Positions 44,416 through 54,414 of a stretch of DNA of 64,000 nucleotides are shown in pieces. The notes beneath the pieces were generated by a model, which was not told the DNA's origin, did no database searches, and saw only the letters and a list, made by a program, of their open reading frames with translations. The number at the start of each line of letters is the position of its first letter. The stretch's first letter is position 1. The stretch comes from PZPK01 sp965230795 (lineage in GTDB: Bacteria > Pseudomonadota > Gammaproteobacteria > Pseudomonadales > Oleiphilaceae). The position numbers and the translations under genes are program-made. The stretch spans positions 620,001-684,000 of the forward strand of contig OZ246020.1 in NCBI GenBank assembly GCA_965230795.1, written 5' to 3'.

Positions 44416-45942
44416 ATGATGGTTCGGGCATACCAGGCAGACCTCGCGCACCTTTTAACGGACATATGTCATGTCCCGGCAGGCCTCAACACGGTCGTGC
44501 ATGGTGTTCAGATTGATAGTCGAAAAGTTCGGGCAGGCGATTTGTTTTTAGCACTATCGGGCGCCAAATGTGCCTCAACGGAGCATATTGATGAGGCAAT
44601 CAGGCGAGGTGCCAATGCCGTGGTTGCCGAAGGCCGCCTCCACGATGGCAAAGTGTATGAAGATGGTGGTGCGGTGGAGCTGTTCGTTGAAGATCTGAAG
44701 AAGCAGCAAGCATTGATTGCGGATCGTTTTTTTCAGTCGCCCAGCTCGGATCTGAGTGTGATTGGGGTAACTGGAACCAATGGCAAATCGTCAGTCAGTC
44801 ATTATATCGCACAATATTTTCAGCTTGCCGGTGTGCCGGCGGCAGTGATTGGTACGCTTGGTTACGGGATGCTTTCCACCTCCGGCGAGGGTTTAAAGAA
44901 CATGCACATGACGACGCCCAGTGTCGTGGATGTTCATCGGTGCCTGGCTGAATTGAGGGATCAGGGCGCCAAAGTTGTCGCCATGGAGGTATCTTCTCAT
45001 GCTATGTCACAGGGTCGTATCGATCAGGTCAGACTTGAAGGTGCAGTGTTCACTAATCTCAGTCGGGATCATCTGGACTATCACGGTACGATAGAGGCGT
45101 ATGCGGAAGCCAAGTTGAGCCTGTTTAAACATCCCGGGCTGAGTTTTGTTGTGGTCAACGCAGACGATGCATTGGCACAGGATATTCTGTCTATTGTTGA
45201 TGCTTCGGTTTCCGTCATGACCTTTGCTATCAAGCAGCCTGCTGATGTCGTTGCAAAGGATATTGATTACTCAAGTGGTATTCATGGTGACTTCGTATGT
45301 CAGGATAAAAACTGGGCGGTGAGCTCTCCATTGATTGGTCGTTTCAATACCTACAATCTCTTGGCGGCATCTGCGGTTGCCATTGCCAAGGGGCAGGATA
45401 AGAATCTTGGTTGCCGCATCAGCCAGGTTGTGGCCGTCCCCGGCAGACTTCAATGTTTGCACAAGCCAGGCTTTCCATCAGTTGTTATTGACTATGCCCA
45501 CACGCCTGATGCGCTGGAAAACGTTCTGTCTGCGCTGCAGGAAATTACTGAAGGCCATATCTATACCGTATTTGGATGTGGGGGGGATCGGGATACCGGT
45601 AAGCGCCCCATCATGGCATCGATTGCAGAGAAGCTTAGTGACAGGATTGTGGTGACCAATGACAACCCGCGCTTTGAAGAACCTGAAGACATCATTGAAG
45701 ATATTTTTAAGGGCTTTAGTGCTACGAAAAATATCACGGTTGAGCAGGATAGGGCTCGAGCAATAGCGCTGGCGATGTCCTACGCAAAGGATGGAGATTG
45801 GGTGCTGGTCGCTGGAAAAGGTCACGAGGACTATCAGGACGTTAAGGGTGAAAAACGCTATTTCAGTGATGCGGAATGTGTTGCTTCGCTGATGGGGATG
45901 GATCAGTCATGTGGCAGCAAAGTGTCGGAGGTCATGTCATGA
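44416..45942 (+). CDS. murE: UDP-MurNAc-tripeptide synthetase (meso-DAP adding)
   Basis: Mur ligase that adds the third amino acid to UDP-MurNAc-L-Ala-D-Glu. The 508-aa protein has the ATP loop GVTGTNGKSSVSH, DYAHTPDALENVL, and the specificity motif DNPR in VVTNDNPRFEEPEDI, which selects meso-diaminopimelate rather than lysine. Two ATGs stand in tandem at 44416 and 44419, and either could be used. Its stop overlaps murF by 4 bp. Confidence 0.96.
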   Translation: MMVRAYQADLAHLLTDICHVPAGLNTVVHGVQIDSRKVRAGDLFLALSGAKCASTEHIDEAIRRGANAVVAEGRLHDGKVYEDGGAVELFVEDLKKQQALIADRFFQSPSSDLSVIGVTGTNGKSSVSHYIAQYFQLAGVPAAVIGTLGYGMLSTSGEGLKNMHMTTPSVVDVHRCLAELRDQGAKVVAMEVSSHAMSQGRIDQVRLEGAVFTNLSRDHLDYHGTIEAYAEAKLSLFKHPGLSFVVVNADDALAQDILSIVDASVSVMTFAIKQPADVVAKDIDYSSGIHGDFVCQDKNWAVSSPLIGRFNTYNLLAASAVAIAKGQDKNLGCRISQVVAVPGRLQCLHKPGFPSVVIDYAHTPDALENVLSALQEITEGHIYTVFGCGGDRDTGKRPIMASIAEKLSDRIVVTNDNPRFEEPEDIIEDIFKGFSATKNITVEQDRARAIALAMSYAKDGDWVLVAGKGHEDYQDVKGEKRYFSDAECVASLMGMDQSCGSKVSEVMS

Positions 45943-47297
45943 TCCAGCCGATACCGCTGAACATTCTGGCGGAGTCGGTGGACGGCACGCTAATTGGTAA
46001 TTCAATCGACATTGACTCGGTATCCATTGATTCACGAGAGACTGTCAGTCCTGATCTGTTTGTCGCGATTCGCGGCGAACGCTTCGATGGCCATGATTAT
46101 GTTGAGACCATGGCAAAACGTGGATGTGGTGCAGTCATGGTCGAGTCCGCCAATGATGGCTTGCCAGTCCCTCAATTAATGGTTCGCGATACCCGACTGG
46201 CACTCGGGCAAGTGGCGAAGAAGAATCGGCAGCAATTTGATGGACCTGTGATTGGCATTACCGGAAGTTCTGGCAAGACGACAACCAAGCTTATTCTGTC
46301 CTCACTGTTATCGATGAAGGCGCCAACCTGTGCTACCCAGGGCAACCTGAACAACGAAATTGGTGTGCCGCTGACCCTGCTGGCATTGAATGCCGCGCAC
46401 CGTTTTGCCGTGATCGAAATGGGTGCCAGAAAGTTGGGTGACATCGCTTATCTTGGGCAGTTTGTCGAGCCGGACATTGCGATCTTGCTTAACGCTGGTA
46501 GCGCGCATATTGAAGCGTTTGGTAGCTACGAAAATACCGTGGCGGCAAAAGGAGAGATTTACAGTGCATTGAAATCTGATGGTCTGGCGGTTCTGAATGT
46601 CGATGATCCAGCCCATGCGGTCTGGCAGGAAGCCATTGGCATCAAATCTGTCATCTCAGTGTCCTCCAAAGGCCATGCGGCAGATATCACAGCAAGCAAT
46701 ATCCGGTGTCGTTCCGAAGGCTCGGAGTTTGACTTGAGAATTGCTCAGAAGAGCATGTCTGTGTTTTTGTCGTTGCCGGGGCGCCACAACGTTGACAACG
46801 CCCTGGCCGCGATAGCTGTAGCCAATCATCTTGGATTGGATGGTGAGCAAATCATCGAGGGGCTTAGGTCGTTGACGTCCACCGCTGGTCGTATGCGAAC
46901 CCTGAAAAGTCATCACGGAAGTACCCTGCTGGATGATTCCTACAATGCGAACCCGGAATCCATGAGGGCTGCTCTGGATGTATTGCTGCTTCATCAAGGG
47001 CCAAAAATTGCTGTACTGGGACAGATGGCAGAATTAGGCGATGAGGCAGGTACAAAGCATCTGGAACTGGCCAGGCAGCTGAAATCCAGGGACCTGAAGT
47101 CTGTGTATCTGGTGGGGCCTTATGCAGAGGAAATGGTCGCTGAGCTGGGAGCATCTGCACGAGCGTTTGTAAGTAATCCGCAGTTAATTGAGGCCTTGGA
47201 CAACGAACTTCAGGGAGATGAAGTTGTGCTAATTAAAGGCTCACGAGTCGCTCATATGGAAGATGTCGTGTCGGCGCTGGGCGAAAGGAAACACTAA
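45939..47297 (+). CDS. murF: UDP-MurNAc-tripeptide-D-alanyl-D-alanine ligase
   Basis: Completes the UDP-MurNAc-pentapeptide by adding D-Ala-D-Ala made by Ddl. The 452-aa protein has GITGSSGKTTTKL (ATP loop), GNLNNEIGVPLTLL, FAVIEMGARKLGDIAYL and LDDSYNANPESMRAAL. The start is ATG 45939 (MIQPIPLN), with CGGAGG 6 bases upstream. Earlier in-frame starts lie inside murE. It shares its final A with the mraY ATG (TAATG). Confidence 0.97.
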   Translation: MIQPIPLNILAESVDGTLIGNSIDIDSVSIDSRETVSPDLFVAIRGERFDGHDYVETMAKRGCGAVMVESANDGLPVPQLMVRDTRLALGQVAKKNRQQFDGPVIGITGSSGKTTTKLILSSLLSMKAPTCATQGNLNNEIGVPLTLLALNAAHRFAVIEMGARKLGDIAYLGQFVEPDIAILLNAGSAHIEAFGSYENTVAAKGEIYSALKSDGLAVLNVDDPAHAVWQEAIGIKSVISVSSKGHAADITASNIRCRSEGSEFDLRIAQKSMSVFLSLPGRHNVDNALAAIAVANHLGLDGEQIIEGLRSLTSTAGRMRTLKSHHGSTLLDDSYNANPESMRAALDVLLLHQGPKIAVLGQMAELGDEAGTKHLELARQLKSRDLKSVYLVGPYAEEMVAELGASARAFVSNPQLIEALDNELQGDEVVLIKGSRVAHMEDVVSALGERKH

Positions 47298-48379
47298 TGC
47301 TCTATTGGCTATCTACCTACATATCGGACTTTATCGGCGCGTTCTCAGTATTCCAGTATCTGACATTGAGAGGCATCCTGGGTGTTCTGACAGCGCTGCT
47401 GATTTCCATGCTGGTTGGCCCCTATATGATCCGCAAGCTTAGCCACTATCAAATCGGGCAATCGGTTCGGGATGACGGCCCGCAAAGTCATTTGAGCAAA
47501 GCCGGCACACCGACAATGGGCGGTGCACTGATCATTGTTGCTGTCGCGGTCAGCGCGTTGCTCTGGTCGGATATGGGAAGTCGCTATGTGTGGATCACCT
47601 TGTTTGTGACGCTGTCATTCGGAGCTATCGGTTGGGTTGATGACTACCGCAAAGTCGTTGAAAAGAACTCGAAAGGTCTTCCCGCCAGATGGAAATATTT
47701 CTGGCAATCGGTTGTGGGCTTCGTTGCAGCAATGACCTTGTATCAGACCGCGGCGTTGCCACAGGAAACGGCTTTGATTGTCCCGGTTTTCAAAAGCGTC
47801 GTGTTTGATCTGGGGCCAGCTTTTGTCCTGCTAACCTATCTCGTAATTGTTGGTAGCAGCAATGCAGTCAATTTAACAGATGGTCTGGACGGGCTGGCCA
47901 TCATGCCGACGGTGCTGGTGGCGGGAGCGTTGGGGATTTTCGCTTATGTATCCGGGAATAGCGTGTTCGCTCAGTACCTGCACATACCCTACATCCCGGG
48001 TGCAGGCGAACTGATTGTTTTTTGTGGTGCCCTGGTTGGAGCCGGACTGGGCTTTCTTTGGTTTAACACATATCCCGCACAGGTATTCATGGGCGATGTT
48101 GGAGCGCTTGCCTTGGGCGCTGCGTTGGGTGTGGTGGCCGTTATTGTTCGTCAGGAAATTGTTTTGTTCATTATGGGAGGCGTCTTTGTGATGGAAACTG
48201 TTTCCGTCATTCTGCAGGTGGCGTCGTTCAAGTTAACGGGGCGCCGCATTTTCAGGATGGCTCCGCTGCATCACCATTTTGAACTGAAAGGATGGCCGGA
48301 GCCGCGCGTAATTGTGCGTTTCTGGATTGTAACAGTCGTGCTGGTCCTGATAGGTCTGGCCACCTTGAAGATCCGATAA
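47297..48379 (+). CDS. mraY: Phospho-MurNAc-pentapeptide transferase
   Basis: Integral membrane enzyme that makes lipid I on undecaprenyl phosphate. The 360-aa protein has ten predicted helices. Catalytic and family motifs are GTPTMGGALII, GWVDDYRKV (Asp pair), SNAVNLTDGLDGLAIMP, FMGDVGALALGAALG and the PLHHHFELKGWPE cluster. Length equals that of E. coli MraY. murD starts 14 bp after the stop. Confidence 0.98.
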   Translation: MLYWLSTYISDFIGAFSVFQYLTLRGILGVLTALLISMLVGPYMIRKLSHYQIGQSVRDDGPQSHLSKAGTPTMGGALIIVAVAVSALLWSDMGSRYVWITLFVTLSFGAIGWVDDYRKVVEKNSKGLPARWKYFWQSVVGFVAAMTLYQTAALPQETALIVPVFKSVVFDLGPAFVLLTYLVIVGSSNAVNLTDGLDGLAIMPTVLVAGALGIFAYVSGNSVFAQYLHIPYIPGAGELIVFCGALVGAGLGFLWFNTYPAQVFMGDVGALALGAALGVVAVIVRQEIVLFIMGGVFVMETVSVILQVASFKLTGRRIFRMAPLHHHFELKGWPEPRVIVRFWIVTVVLVLIGLATLKIR

Positions 48380-48393
48380 ACGGGAGTCTTTGC

Positions 48394-49737
48394 GTGCAAA
48401 CAATCGCGACAGACAAACACACTGTGATCGTCGGTTTGGGGAAAACCGGGCTGTCCTGTGCGCGTCATTTACAGCGATTGGGGCGCTCGTTTAGCGCGAT
48501 GGATACACGTGAATGTCCTCCGGGGATTGATGAGTTTGAAAAAGAATTCCCTGAGTTCAGGGTCTACCGTGGCGGGCTGGATGTCCAGGCTCTTGGTAAC
48601 GCTTCGGAGATCGTCATCAGCCCGGGAATTGCGAGCTCTACTGAACAAATCCAGCATGCAGTGAAGAGTGGTGTAACCCTGCGCGGTGATATTGATCTCT
48701 TTGTCGACAGCGCCGATGCGCCAATTGTCGCCATCACAGGTTCGAATGGTAAAAGCACCGTCACAACTCTGGTTGGTGAAATGGCCAAGGAGCATGGGCT
48801 AAAAGTTGGGGTTGGCGGAAATATTGGCACGCCGGCATTGGATCTGCTTGGCCAGGGTAATGAGCTTTACGTTCTTGAATTGTCCAGCTTTCAGCTGGAA
48901 ACAACTCATCAGCTTGGTGCTGAATGCGCGACTTTGTTGAATCTATCTGAAGATCACATGGATCGCTATGACTCCAAGATGGCGTATTTGCAGGCCAAAC
49001 AGCGAATTTTTATTGGTGCCAGGCATGTCGTGGTGAACGACGACGAGCCCCTTGGACAGCCTTTGGTAACAACAGAGATGAAGCTGATTCACTTTGGTCT
49101 CAATGGCGCGGATCTGAACAAGTTTTCATTATCTGATGAGCAAGGGGAGCTCTGCCTGATGCGCGGCTTTGACCGACTCATGCCGGCAAGCGAGATGGCC
49201 ATGAAGGGGCGGCACAATACCAGCAACGCCCTGGCTGCCCTTGCCATTGGCTCGGTCATCGGCTTGCGAATGGACGCAATGCTAACCGTGCTCAAACGTT
49301 TTAAAGGTCTGGACCATCGCTGCCAATTCTTAAGATGCGTTCGGGGTGTTGACTACATCAACGATTCGAAGGGCACTAATGTTGGTGCCAGTGCAACGGC
49401 CATCCGAAGCATCGGAGCAGACTGTCAAGGAAGGATTGTCCTGATTGCCGGTGGGGATGCGAAGGGCGCAAACATGGAAGGCTTGCGCGAACCAGTGAAA
49501 AGTTATGTCCGGGCAGCAGTACTGATGGGGCAAGATGCTGATGCTATTTCCCAAGTGCTGAACGGCGTGGTGTCGATCTGTCATGTTGACAGCATGCATG
49601 AGGCAGTGGACAAAGCCGCCGAGTTAGCTCAGGAGGGTGATACCGTCCTGCTGTCGCCCGCCTGTGCAAGTATGGATATGTTTGAAAACTATGAAGAGCG
49701 CGGTCAGCAGTTTGCTCAGGAGGTGGGGCGACTATGA
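48394..49737 (+). CDS. murD: UDP-MurNAc-L-alanine-D-glutamate ligase
   Basis: Adds D-glutamate to UDP-MurNAc-L-Ala. The 447-aa protein has an N-terminal UDP-binding Rossmann part (TVIVGLGKTGLSCARHL), the ATP loop AITGSNGKSTVTTLV, NLSEDHMDRY and a C-terminal domain with YINDSKGTNVGA and LLSPACASMDMFENYEERG. The GTG start at 48394, with CGGGAG just upstream, aligns with homologues. Upstream in-frame codons lie inside mraY. It overlaps ftsW by 4 bp. Confidence 0.96.
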   Translation: MQTIATDKHTVIVGLGKTGLSCARHLQRLGRSFSAMDTRECPPGIDEFEKEFPEFRVYRGGLDVQALGNASEIVISPGIASSTEQIQHAVKSGVTLRGDIDLFVDSADAPIVAITGSNGKSTVTTLVGEMAKEHGLKVGVGGNIGTPALDLLGQGNELYVLELSSFQLETTHQLGAECATLLNLSEDHMDRYDSKMAYLQAKQRIFIGARHVVVNDDEPLGQPLVTTEMKLIHFGLNGADLNKFSLSDEQGELCLMRGFDRLMPASEMAMKGRHNTSNALAALAIGSVIGLRMDAMLTVLKRFKGLDHRCQFLRCVRGVDYINDSKGTNVGASATAIRSIGADCQGRIVLIAGGDAKGANMEGLREPVKSYVRAAVLMGQDADAISQVLNGVVSICHVDSMHEAVDKAAELAQEGDTVLLSPACASMDMFENYEERGQQFAQEVGRL

Positions 49738-50918
49738 GTGCGATAGCGCTGACAGCGTCGAAGCTCCGTTTTCCATCCAGTCAAGGTCATGATCCCTTGT
49801 TGCTGGGTAGCGCGCTATCCCTGTTGCTCATTGGCCTCGTTATGATTGCGTCGGCTTCCATTGATGTTGCAGATGCACGCAATGGAAGCCCTTTCTACTA
49901 CCTGTTCAGACATGGAGTATTCGTGTCACTAGCCCTTATAGCGGGATTGTTTACCTACCAGATTCCTGTGCAGTGGTGGCAAAAAAGTGGTTGGCTCGCG
50001 CTCAGTGTTTCCCTGCTTTTATTGGCTCTGGTATTGGTGCCAGGGCTGGGTAAAACCGTCAATGGTAGCACCCGTTGGATAGCCATGGGAGGTATTAACC
50101 TGCAACCCTCTGAACTGGCCAAGCTGTTCCTGGTTTGCTATCTGGCGGGCTATCTCGTGCGTCGTCAAAACGAAGTTCGCTCATCCTGGTGGGGGTTTGT
50201 GAAACCGATGATTATTTTGTCCGCAGCATCAGTCCTGTTGCTGATGGAGCCCGACTTCGGTGCAACGGTAGTCATTGGCTCGGCGTTTCTGGGCATGATT
50301 TTTTTGAGCGGTGCTCGCCTTGGGCAGTTTCTGGTTTTGATTGGTGGGTGTATGGCTGCGGTGGCGGGCCTGGTGATGTCGCAGCCCTACCGTCTGGAAC
50401 GCCTCGTTGGTTACACCGATCCGTGGGCTGATCAGTTTGGCGCTGGCTACCAGTTAACCCAGTCACTGATCGCTTTTGGTCGGGGTGACTGGATGGGAGT
50501 TGGTTTAGGTAACAGCATACAGAAACAGTTTTATCTGCCAGAAGCCCACACGGATTTTGTGTTTTCCATTATTGCGGAAGAGTTCGGATTGATTGGCAGC
50601 ATGGTTGTGATCGCATTGTTTGCATTGTTGGTCTACCGAGCCATGGTGATCGGCCGGCTTGCGGAGCGCGCAGGGCATTTGTTTCATGGCTATTTTGCTT
50701 ATGGTATTGGCCTGTTGCTTGGCGTGCAGGCCTTTATCAATCTTGGTGTCAGTATGGGGTTGTTGCCCACCAAGGGTTTGACACTTCCCTTGGTTAGCTA
50801 TGGCGGTAGTAGTCTGATCGTGTGTTGCATGGGTATCGGGGTATTGGCGCGCATACAGCGCGAACTGATGCACCTGGATACGCTCTCCTCAACTGAAGGA
50901 GAGATGCATGCGCGATAA
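49734..50918 (+). CDS. ftsW: Septal peptidoglycan glycosyltransferase FtsW
   Basis: SEDS-family polymerase that elongates septal glycan from lipid II with FtsI. The 394-aa membrane protein has about ten helices. Conserved segments are GSTRWIAMGGINLQPSELAKLFLV (with the family Arg-Trp), MEPDFGATVVI (catalytic Asp), RLVGYTDPWAD, GNSIQKQFYLPEAHTDFVFSI and GLLPTKGLTLPLVSYGGSS. It overlaps murD by 4 bp and murG by 11 bp. Confidence 0.97.
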   Translation: MSAIALTASKLRFPSSQGHDPLLLGSALSLLLIGLVMIASASIDVADARNGSPFYYLFRHGVFVSLALIAGLFTYQIPVQWWQKSGWLALSVSLLLLALVLVPGLGKTVNGSTRWIAMGGINLQPSELAKLFLVCYLAGYLVRRQNEVRSSWWGFVKPMIILSAASVLLLMEPDFGATVVIGSAFLGMIFLSGARLGQFLVLIGGCMAAVAGLVMSQPYRLERLVGYTDPWADQFGAGYQLTQSLIAFGRGDWMGVGLGNSIQKQFYLPEAHTDFVFSIIAEEFGLIGSMVVIALFALLVYRAMVIGRLAERAGHLFHGYFAYGIGLLLGVQAFINLGVSMGLLPTKGLTLPLVSYGGSSLIVCCMGIGVLARIQRELMHLDTLSSTEGEMHAR

Positions 50919-51990
50919 GACATTTTTAGTCATGGCAGGAGGCACAGGTGGTCATATCTATCCTGCGCTTGCAACGGCAGAGGACTTGAGGGCCCGGCAG
51001 GACAAGGTCTGCTGGCTGGGGTCACAACATGGTATGGAAGAGCGCATTGCCGAACGTGCAGGTATTCCCTTTTATGGTCTGGAAATCAAAGGGATTCGTG
51101 GCAACGGATTGTGGCGAAAATTGAAGGCGCCGCTACAGATTGTTCGAGCGCTGCTCCAGGCACGAAAGGTGATGAAAGAGGTCAAACCGGATTGCGTGCT
51201 GGGAATGGGTGGTTTTGCGTCAGGTCCGGGTGGGATTGCTGCGAAATGGATGGGCATTCCCCTGGTGATACATGAGCAAAACGCTGTGGCCGGTATGACA
51301 AACCGTTTGTTGGCGAACATCGCGTCTCGAGTACTGACTGCTTTTCCGGATGCCTTTGCTGAGAATGTTGAGGCCAAGATGGTAGGCAACCCTCTGCGCA
51401 GCGGAATATGCGAACTCTATTACCGTCCGCGAAAGCAGCCTATAACGGGGCGCTCGGTGCGGCTTCTGGTATTGGGAGGCAGCCTCGGGGCGGCGAGCCT
51501 AAATACCTGTGTTCCCGAAGCAATCGCGATGCTGCCTGAAGAATTGCGACCTGAAATACGCCACCAGGCGGGCAAGGGTAAAGAAGAGGCAGCGCGTCAG
51601 AGCTATTGTGATGCCGGCATTAAGGCTGAGGTATCGGCATTTATTGAAGCGATGGATGAAGCCTATTGTTGGGCGGATTTCGTGATATGCCGGGCAGGTG
51701 CTTTGACCATTGCAGAGCTATGTGTCGTAGGGCTGGGCGCCATATTGGTGCCATACCCGTATGCGGTTGATGATCATCAGACATTAAACGCGCGTTGGAT
51801 GGAACAAGCAGGAGCAGCGTGGCTGTTACCTCAGAGCAAACTGGAGCCGGAAACACTGGCTGAAGTGCTCAAACCCTTATTGGTTAAACCAGAGCGGATT
51901 TCACTGTTGGCCGAAGCCGCTCACAAATTAGGTCGTCCGGCTGCTACTGAACACGTTGCCGACGAGTGCAGGAGTGTGTGTTATGGCTGA
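50908..51990 (+). CDS. murG: UDP-GlcNAc:undecaprenyl-PP-MurNAc-pentapeptide GlcNAc transferase
   Basis: Peripheral membrane GT-B enzyme that converts lipid I to lipid II. The 360-aa protein has the G-loop AGGTGGHIYPALA, HEQNAVAGMTNRLLA, LGGSLGAASLNT and the donor-site SRAGALTIAEL-type segment CRAGALTIAELCVVGLGAILVPYPYAVDDHQ. It has AAGGAG upstream of ATG 50908. Its last 8 bp overlap murC. Confidence 0.97.
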   Translation: MRDKTFLVMAGGTGGHIYPALATAEDLRARQDKVCWLGSQHGMEERIAERAGIPFYGLEIKGIRGNGLWRKLKAPLQIVRALLQARKVMKEVKPDCVLGMGGFASGPGGIAAKWMGIPLVIHEQNAVAGMTNRLLANIASRVLTAFPDAFAENVEAKMVGNPLRSGICELYYRPRKQPITGRSVRLLVLGGSLGAASLNTCVPEAIAMLPEELRPEIRHQAGKGKEEAARQSYCDAGIKAEVSAFIEAMDEAYCWADFVICRAGALTIAELCVVGLGAILVPYPYAVDDHQTLNARWMEQAGAAWLLPQSKLEPETLAEVLKPLLVKPERISLLAEAAHKLGRPAATEHVADECRSVCYG

Positions 51991-53446
51991 ATCCCGGATG
52001 GCAGAGGCTACCAAAGGCCAGAATCTGGTGCATGAGGTTCCCGAAATGCGCCGTATTTCCCGAATCCATTTTGTTGGCATTGGTGGGTCGGGTATGTGCG
52101 GTATCGCTGAGGTTCTAATGAATCAGGGCTACGAAGTATCCGGCTCGGATTTACAGGAGTCAGCAACCACCGATCGCTTGAAGTCAATGGGGGCAACGGT
52201 CTACATGGGGCACCAGGCGGAGAATGTAAAAGCCGCGGACGTTGTGGTGGTGTCCAGCGCAATTGACGACAGCAATCCGGAAATTGCCGAGGCGCGAGAA
52301 AAGCGTATTCCTGTAGTGCCGCGAGCAGAGATGCTGGCTGAGATCATGCGTTACCGTCATGGCATTGCCGTAGCGGGCACCCACGGTAAAACCACGACAA
52401 CTAGCTTGATTGCGTCGGTATTGGGTGAGGCCGGGCTCGATCCGACATTTGTGATAGGTGGTCGACTGAACAGTGCCGGAACCAACGCAAAGCTAGGTGC
52501 TTCACGTTATCTGGTTGCCGAAGCGGATGAAAGTGATGCGTCTTTCCTTCATCTGACGCCCATGATTTCAGTTGTTACCAACATCGAAGCGGATCATATG
52601 CACACCTATGGCGGTGACTTCTCGAAGTTGAAGCAGACCTTTGTGGATTTTCTACACAACCTGCCTTTTTACGGAGCGGCGGTGATGTGTATAGATGATC
52701 CGGTTGTACGCGAATTGGTGCCATCAATCTCGAGAGCGGTCATCACTTATGGCATTAGTGAGGATGCAGATTACAAGGCCGAAAGTATCCGACAGGAAGG
52801 CATGCTGAATCGGTTTGTGGTGAAACGCCCTGGCGGTCGAAGCGATCTCGACATTGCACTGAAGATGCCCGGTCATCACAACGTATTGAATGCTTTGGCA
52901 ACCATTGCTGTAGCAAGTGATGAGGGGGTTGATGATGAGGCTATACAGGCGGCATTGAGTAAGTTTGAGGGAGTGGGTCGGCGCTTTCAGGTCTATGGCG
53001 ACTATCGCGTCGACGATGGCGAGGTCATGCTGGTCGATGACTATGGTCATCACCCCAGTGAGGTAGAGGCGACCATTAACGCGATAAGAGAAGGGTGGCC
53101 CGAACGTCGATTGGTAATGATTTTTCAGCCTCACCGTTACAGCCGAACCTGTGACCTTTACGAAGATTTTGTCCGCGTGCTGGCGGAAACCGATGTATTG
53201 CTATTGATGGAAGTCTATCCGGCAGGAGAAAAGGCGATACCCGGAGCGGACAGTCGCAGCCTTTGTCGCAGTATTCGCCAAAGAGGTGGTATCGAACCCG
53301 TTTATATCGAGCAGGGAAGTGAGATCGAGTCGATCCTCAAAAACATTCTGCAGCCGGGAGATATTGTGCTCACACAGGGAGCAGGAAACGTCGGCATGAT
53401 TGCATCCCGTTTGGCGGATGGTGGCTTGGGTGTCGAGGCAGATTGA
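51983..53446 (+). CDS. murC: UDP-MurNAc-L-alanine ligase
   Basis: First Mur ligase, adding L-Ala to UDP-MurNAc. The 487-aa protein has IHFVGIGGSGMCGIAEVL, AGTHGKTTTTSLIA (ATP loop), VAEADESDASFLHL and VDDYGHHPSEVEATI. ATG 51983 (MAESRMAE) has AGGAGTG upstream. About 20 residues before the conserved start form an N-terminal extension seen in some family members. The stop overlaps the ddl start by one base. Confidence 0.97.
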   Translation: MAESRMAEATKGQNLVHEVPEMRRISRIHFVGIGGSGMCGIAEVLMNQGYEVSGSDLQESATTDRLKSMGATVYMGHQAENVKAADVVVVSSAIDDSNPEIAEAREKRIPVVPRAEMLAEIMRYRHGIAVAGTHGKTTTTSLIASVLGEAGLDPTFVIGGRLNSAGTNAKLGASRYLVAEADESDASFLHLTPMISVVTNIEADHMHTYGGDFSKLKQTFVDFLHNLPFYGAAVMCIDDPVVRELVPSISRAVITYGISEDADYKAESIRQEGMLNRFVVKRPGGRSDLDIALKMPGHHNVLNALATIAVASDEGVDDEAIQAALSKFEGVGRRFQVYGDYRVDDGEVMLVDDYGHHPSEVEATINAIREGWPERRLVMIFQPHRYSRTCDLYEDFVRVLAETDVLLLMEVYPAGEKAIPGADSRSLCRSIRQRGGIEPVYIEQGSEIESILKNILQPGDIVLTQGAGNVGMIASRLADGGLGVEAD

Positions 53447-54411
53447 TGAGCAGCTTTCGGGTTAATGGTGAACTTGCAAAGGCCCTGGGAAGAGTCGCCG
53501 TGGTGATGGGTGGCAACTCGGCGGAACGTGCAATATCCCTTAACAGTGGGACTCAGGTGTTACAGGCGCTGACGCAAGCTGGCGTTGATGCCTTCGGTCT
53601 TGACTATCAGGGTGGAGTAGACAGTTTACAGACAGGTGAATTTGACCGTGTTTTTTTAGCGCTACATGGTCGCGGTGGCGAAGATGGAACCATTCAGGGC
53701 GTCCTGGAAACACTGGGTATTCCCTACACGGGAAGTGGTGTGATGAGTTCCGCTTTGGCTATGGACAAATTGCGAACCAAGTACTTGTGGCAAGGCATGA
53801 ATCTTCCAACACCCAGATTCGGCTATTTGGAAGAAGCGAAGCCAGCAATTATTACGCAGTTGGTCTCGCTGCTGGGATTCCCGCTGGCGGTCAAGCCCGC
53901 ACGCGAAGGCTCATCCATTGGGGTTTACAAAGTGAATAGTCAGTCGCAGCTCGAAGCGGCAATCAGCGGCGCGCTAAAACTGGATGAGCAGGTACTGCTT
54001 GAACAATGGATAGAGGGCTCAGAGTACACGGTTAGTATTTTGGATGGAGAGCCCTTGCCGGTTATTGGTTTAAAAACCGATCACGCTTTCTACGACTACG
54101 AAGCAAAGTATGAGTCTGATGATACCCACTATCTATTGCCCAGCGGTTTGTCGGAAGAAGAAGAGAAAAGCATAGGTCGCCTGTCAGAGCGAGCATTTTC
54201 TGCCCTGGGATGTTCTGGTTGGGGACGGGTGGATGTTATGAAGGATGCTCGTGGGCGTTTTTGGCTACTTGAAGTCAACACCATTCCGGGCATGACTGAT
54301 CATAGTCTGGTTCCCATGTCGGCGAGAGCGGCTGGTATCAGTTTTGAGGAATTGGTTGTTCGAATCTTGCAACAGACATTGTCCGAGCCCATTGCGAAGA
54401 GGCAGGAATAG
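53446..54411 (+). CDS. ddl: D-alanine-D-alanine ligase
   Basis: ATP-grasp enzyme that supplies D-Ala-D-Ala to MurF. The 321-aa protein is DdlB-type by position and length. It has VAVVMGGNSAERAISLNSG, LHGRGGEDGTIQGVLE, GIPYTGSGVMSSALAMDK, KPAREGSSIGVYKV and the metal-binding EVNTIPGMTDHSLVPM. The Ser and Tyr of the omega-loop region (HAFYDYEAKY) point to D-Ala rather than D-lactate use. ftsQ follows after 3 bp. Confidence 0.96.
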   Translation: MSSFRVNGELAKALGRVAVVMGGNSAERAISLNSGTQVLQALTQAGVDAFGLDYQGGVDSLQTGEFDRVFLALHGRGGEDGTIQGVLETLGIPYTGSGVMSSALAMDKLRTKYLWQGMNLPTPRFGYLEEAKPAIITQLVSLLGFPLAVKPAREGSSIGVYKVNSQSQLEAAISGALKLDEQVLLEQWIEGSEYTVSILDGEPLPVIGLKTDHAFYDYEAKYESDDTHYLLPSGLSEEEEKSIGRLSERAFSALGCSGWGRVDVMKDARGRFWLLEVNTIPGMTDHSLVPMSARAAGISFEELVVRILQQTLSEPIAKRQE

Positions 54412-54414
54412 AGT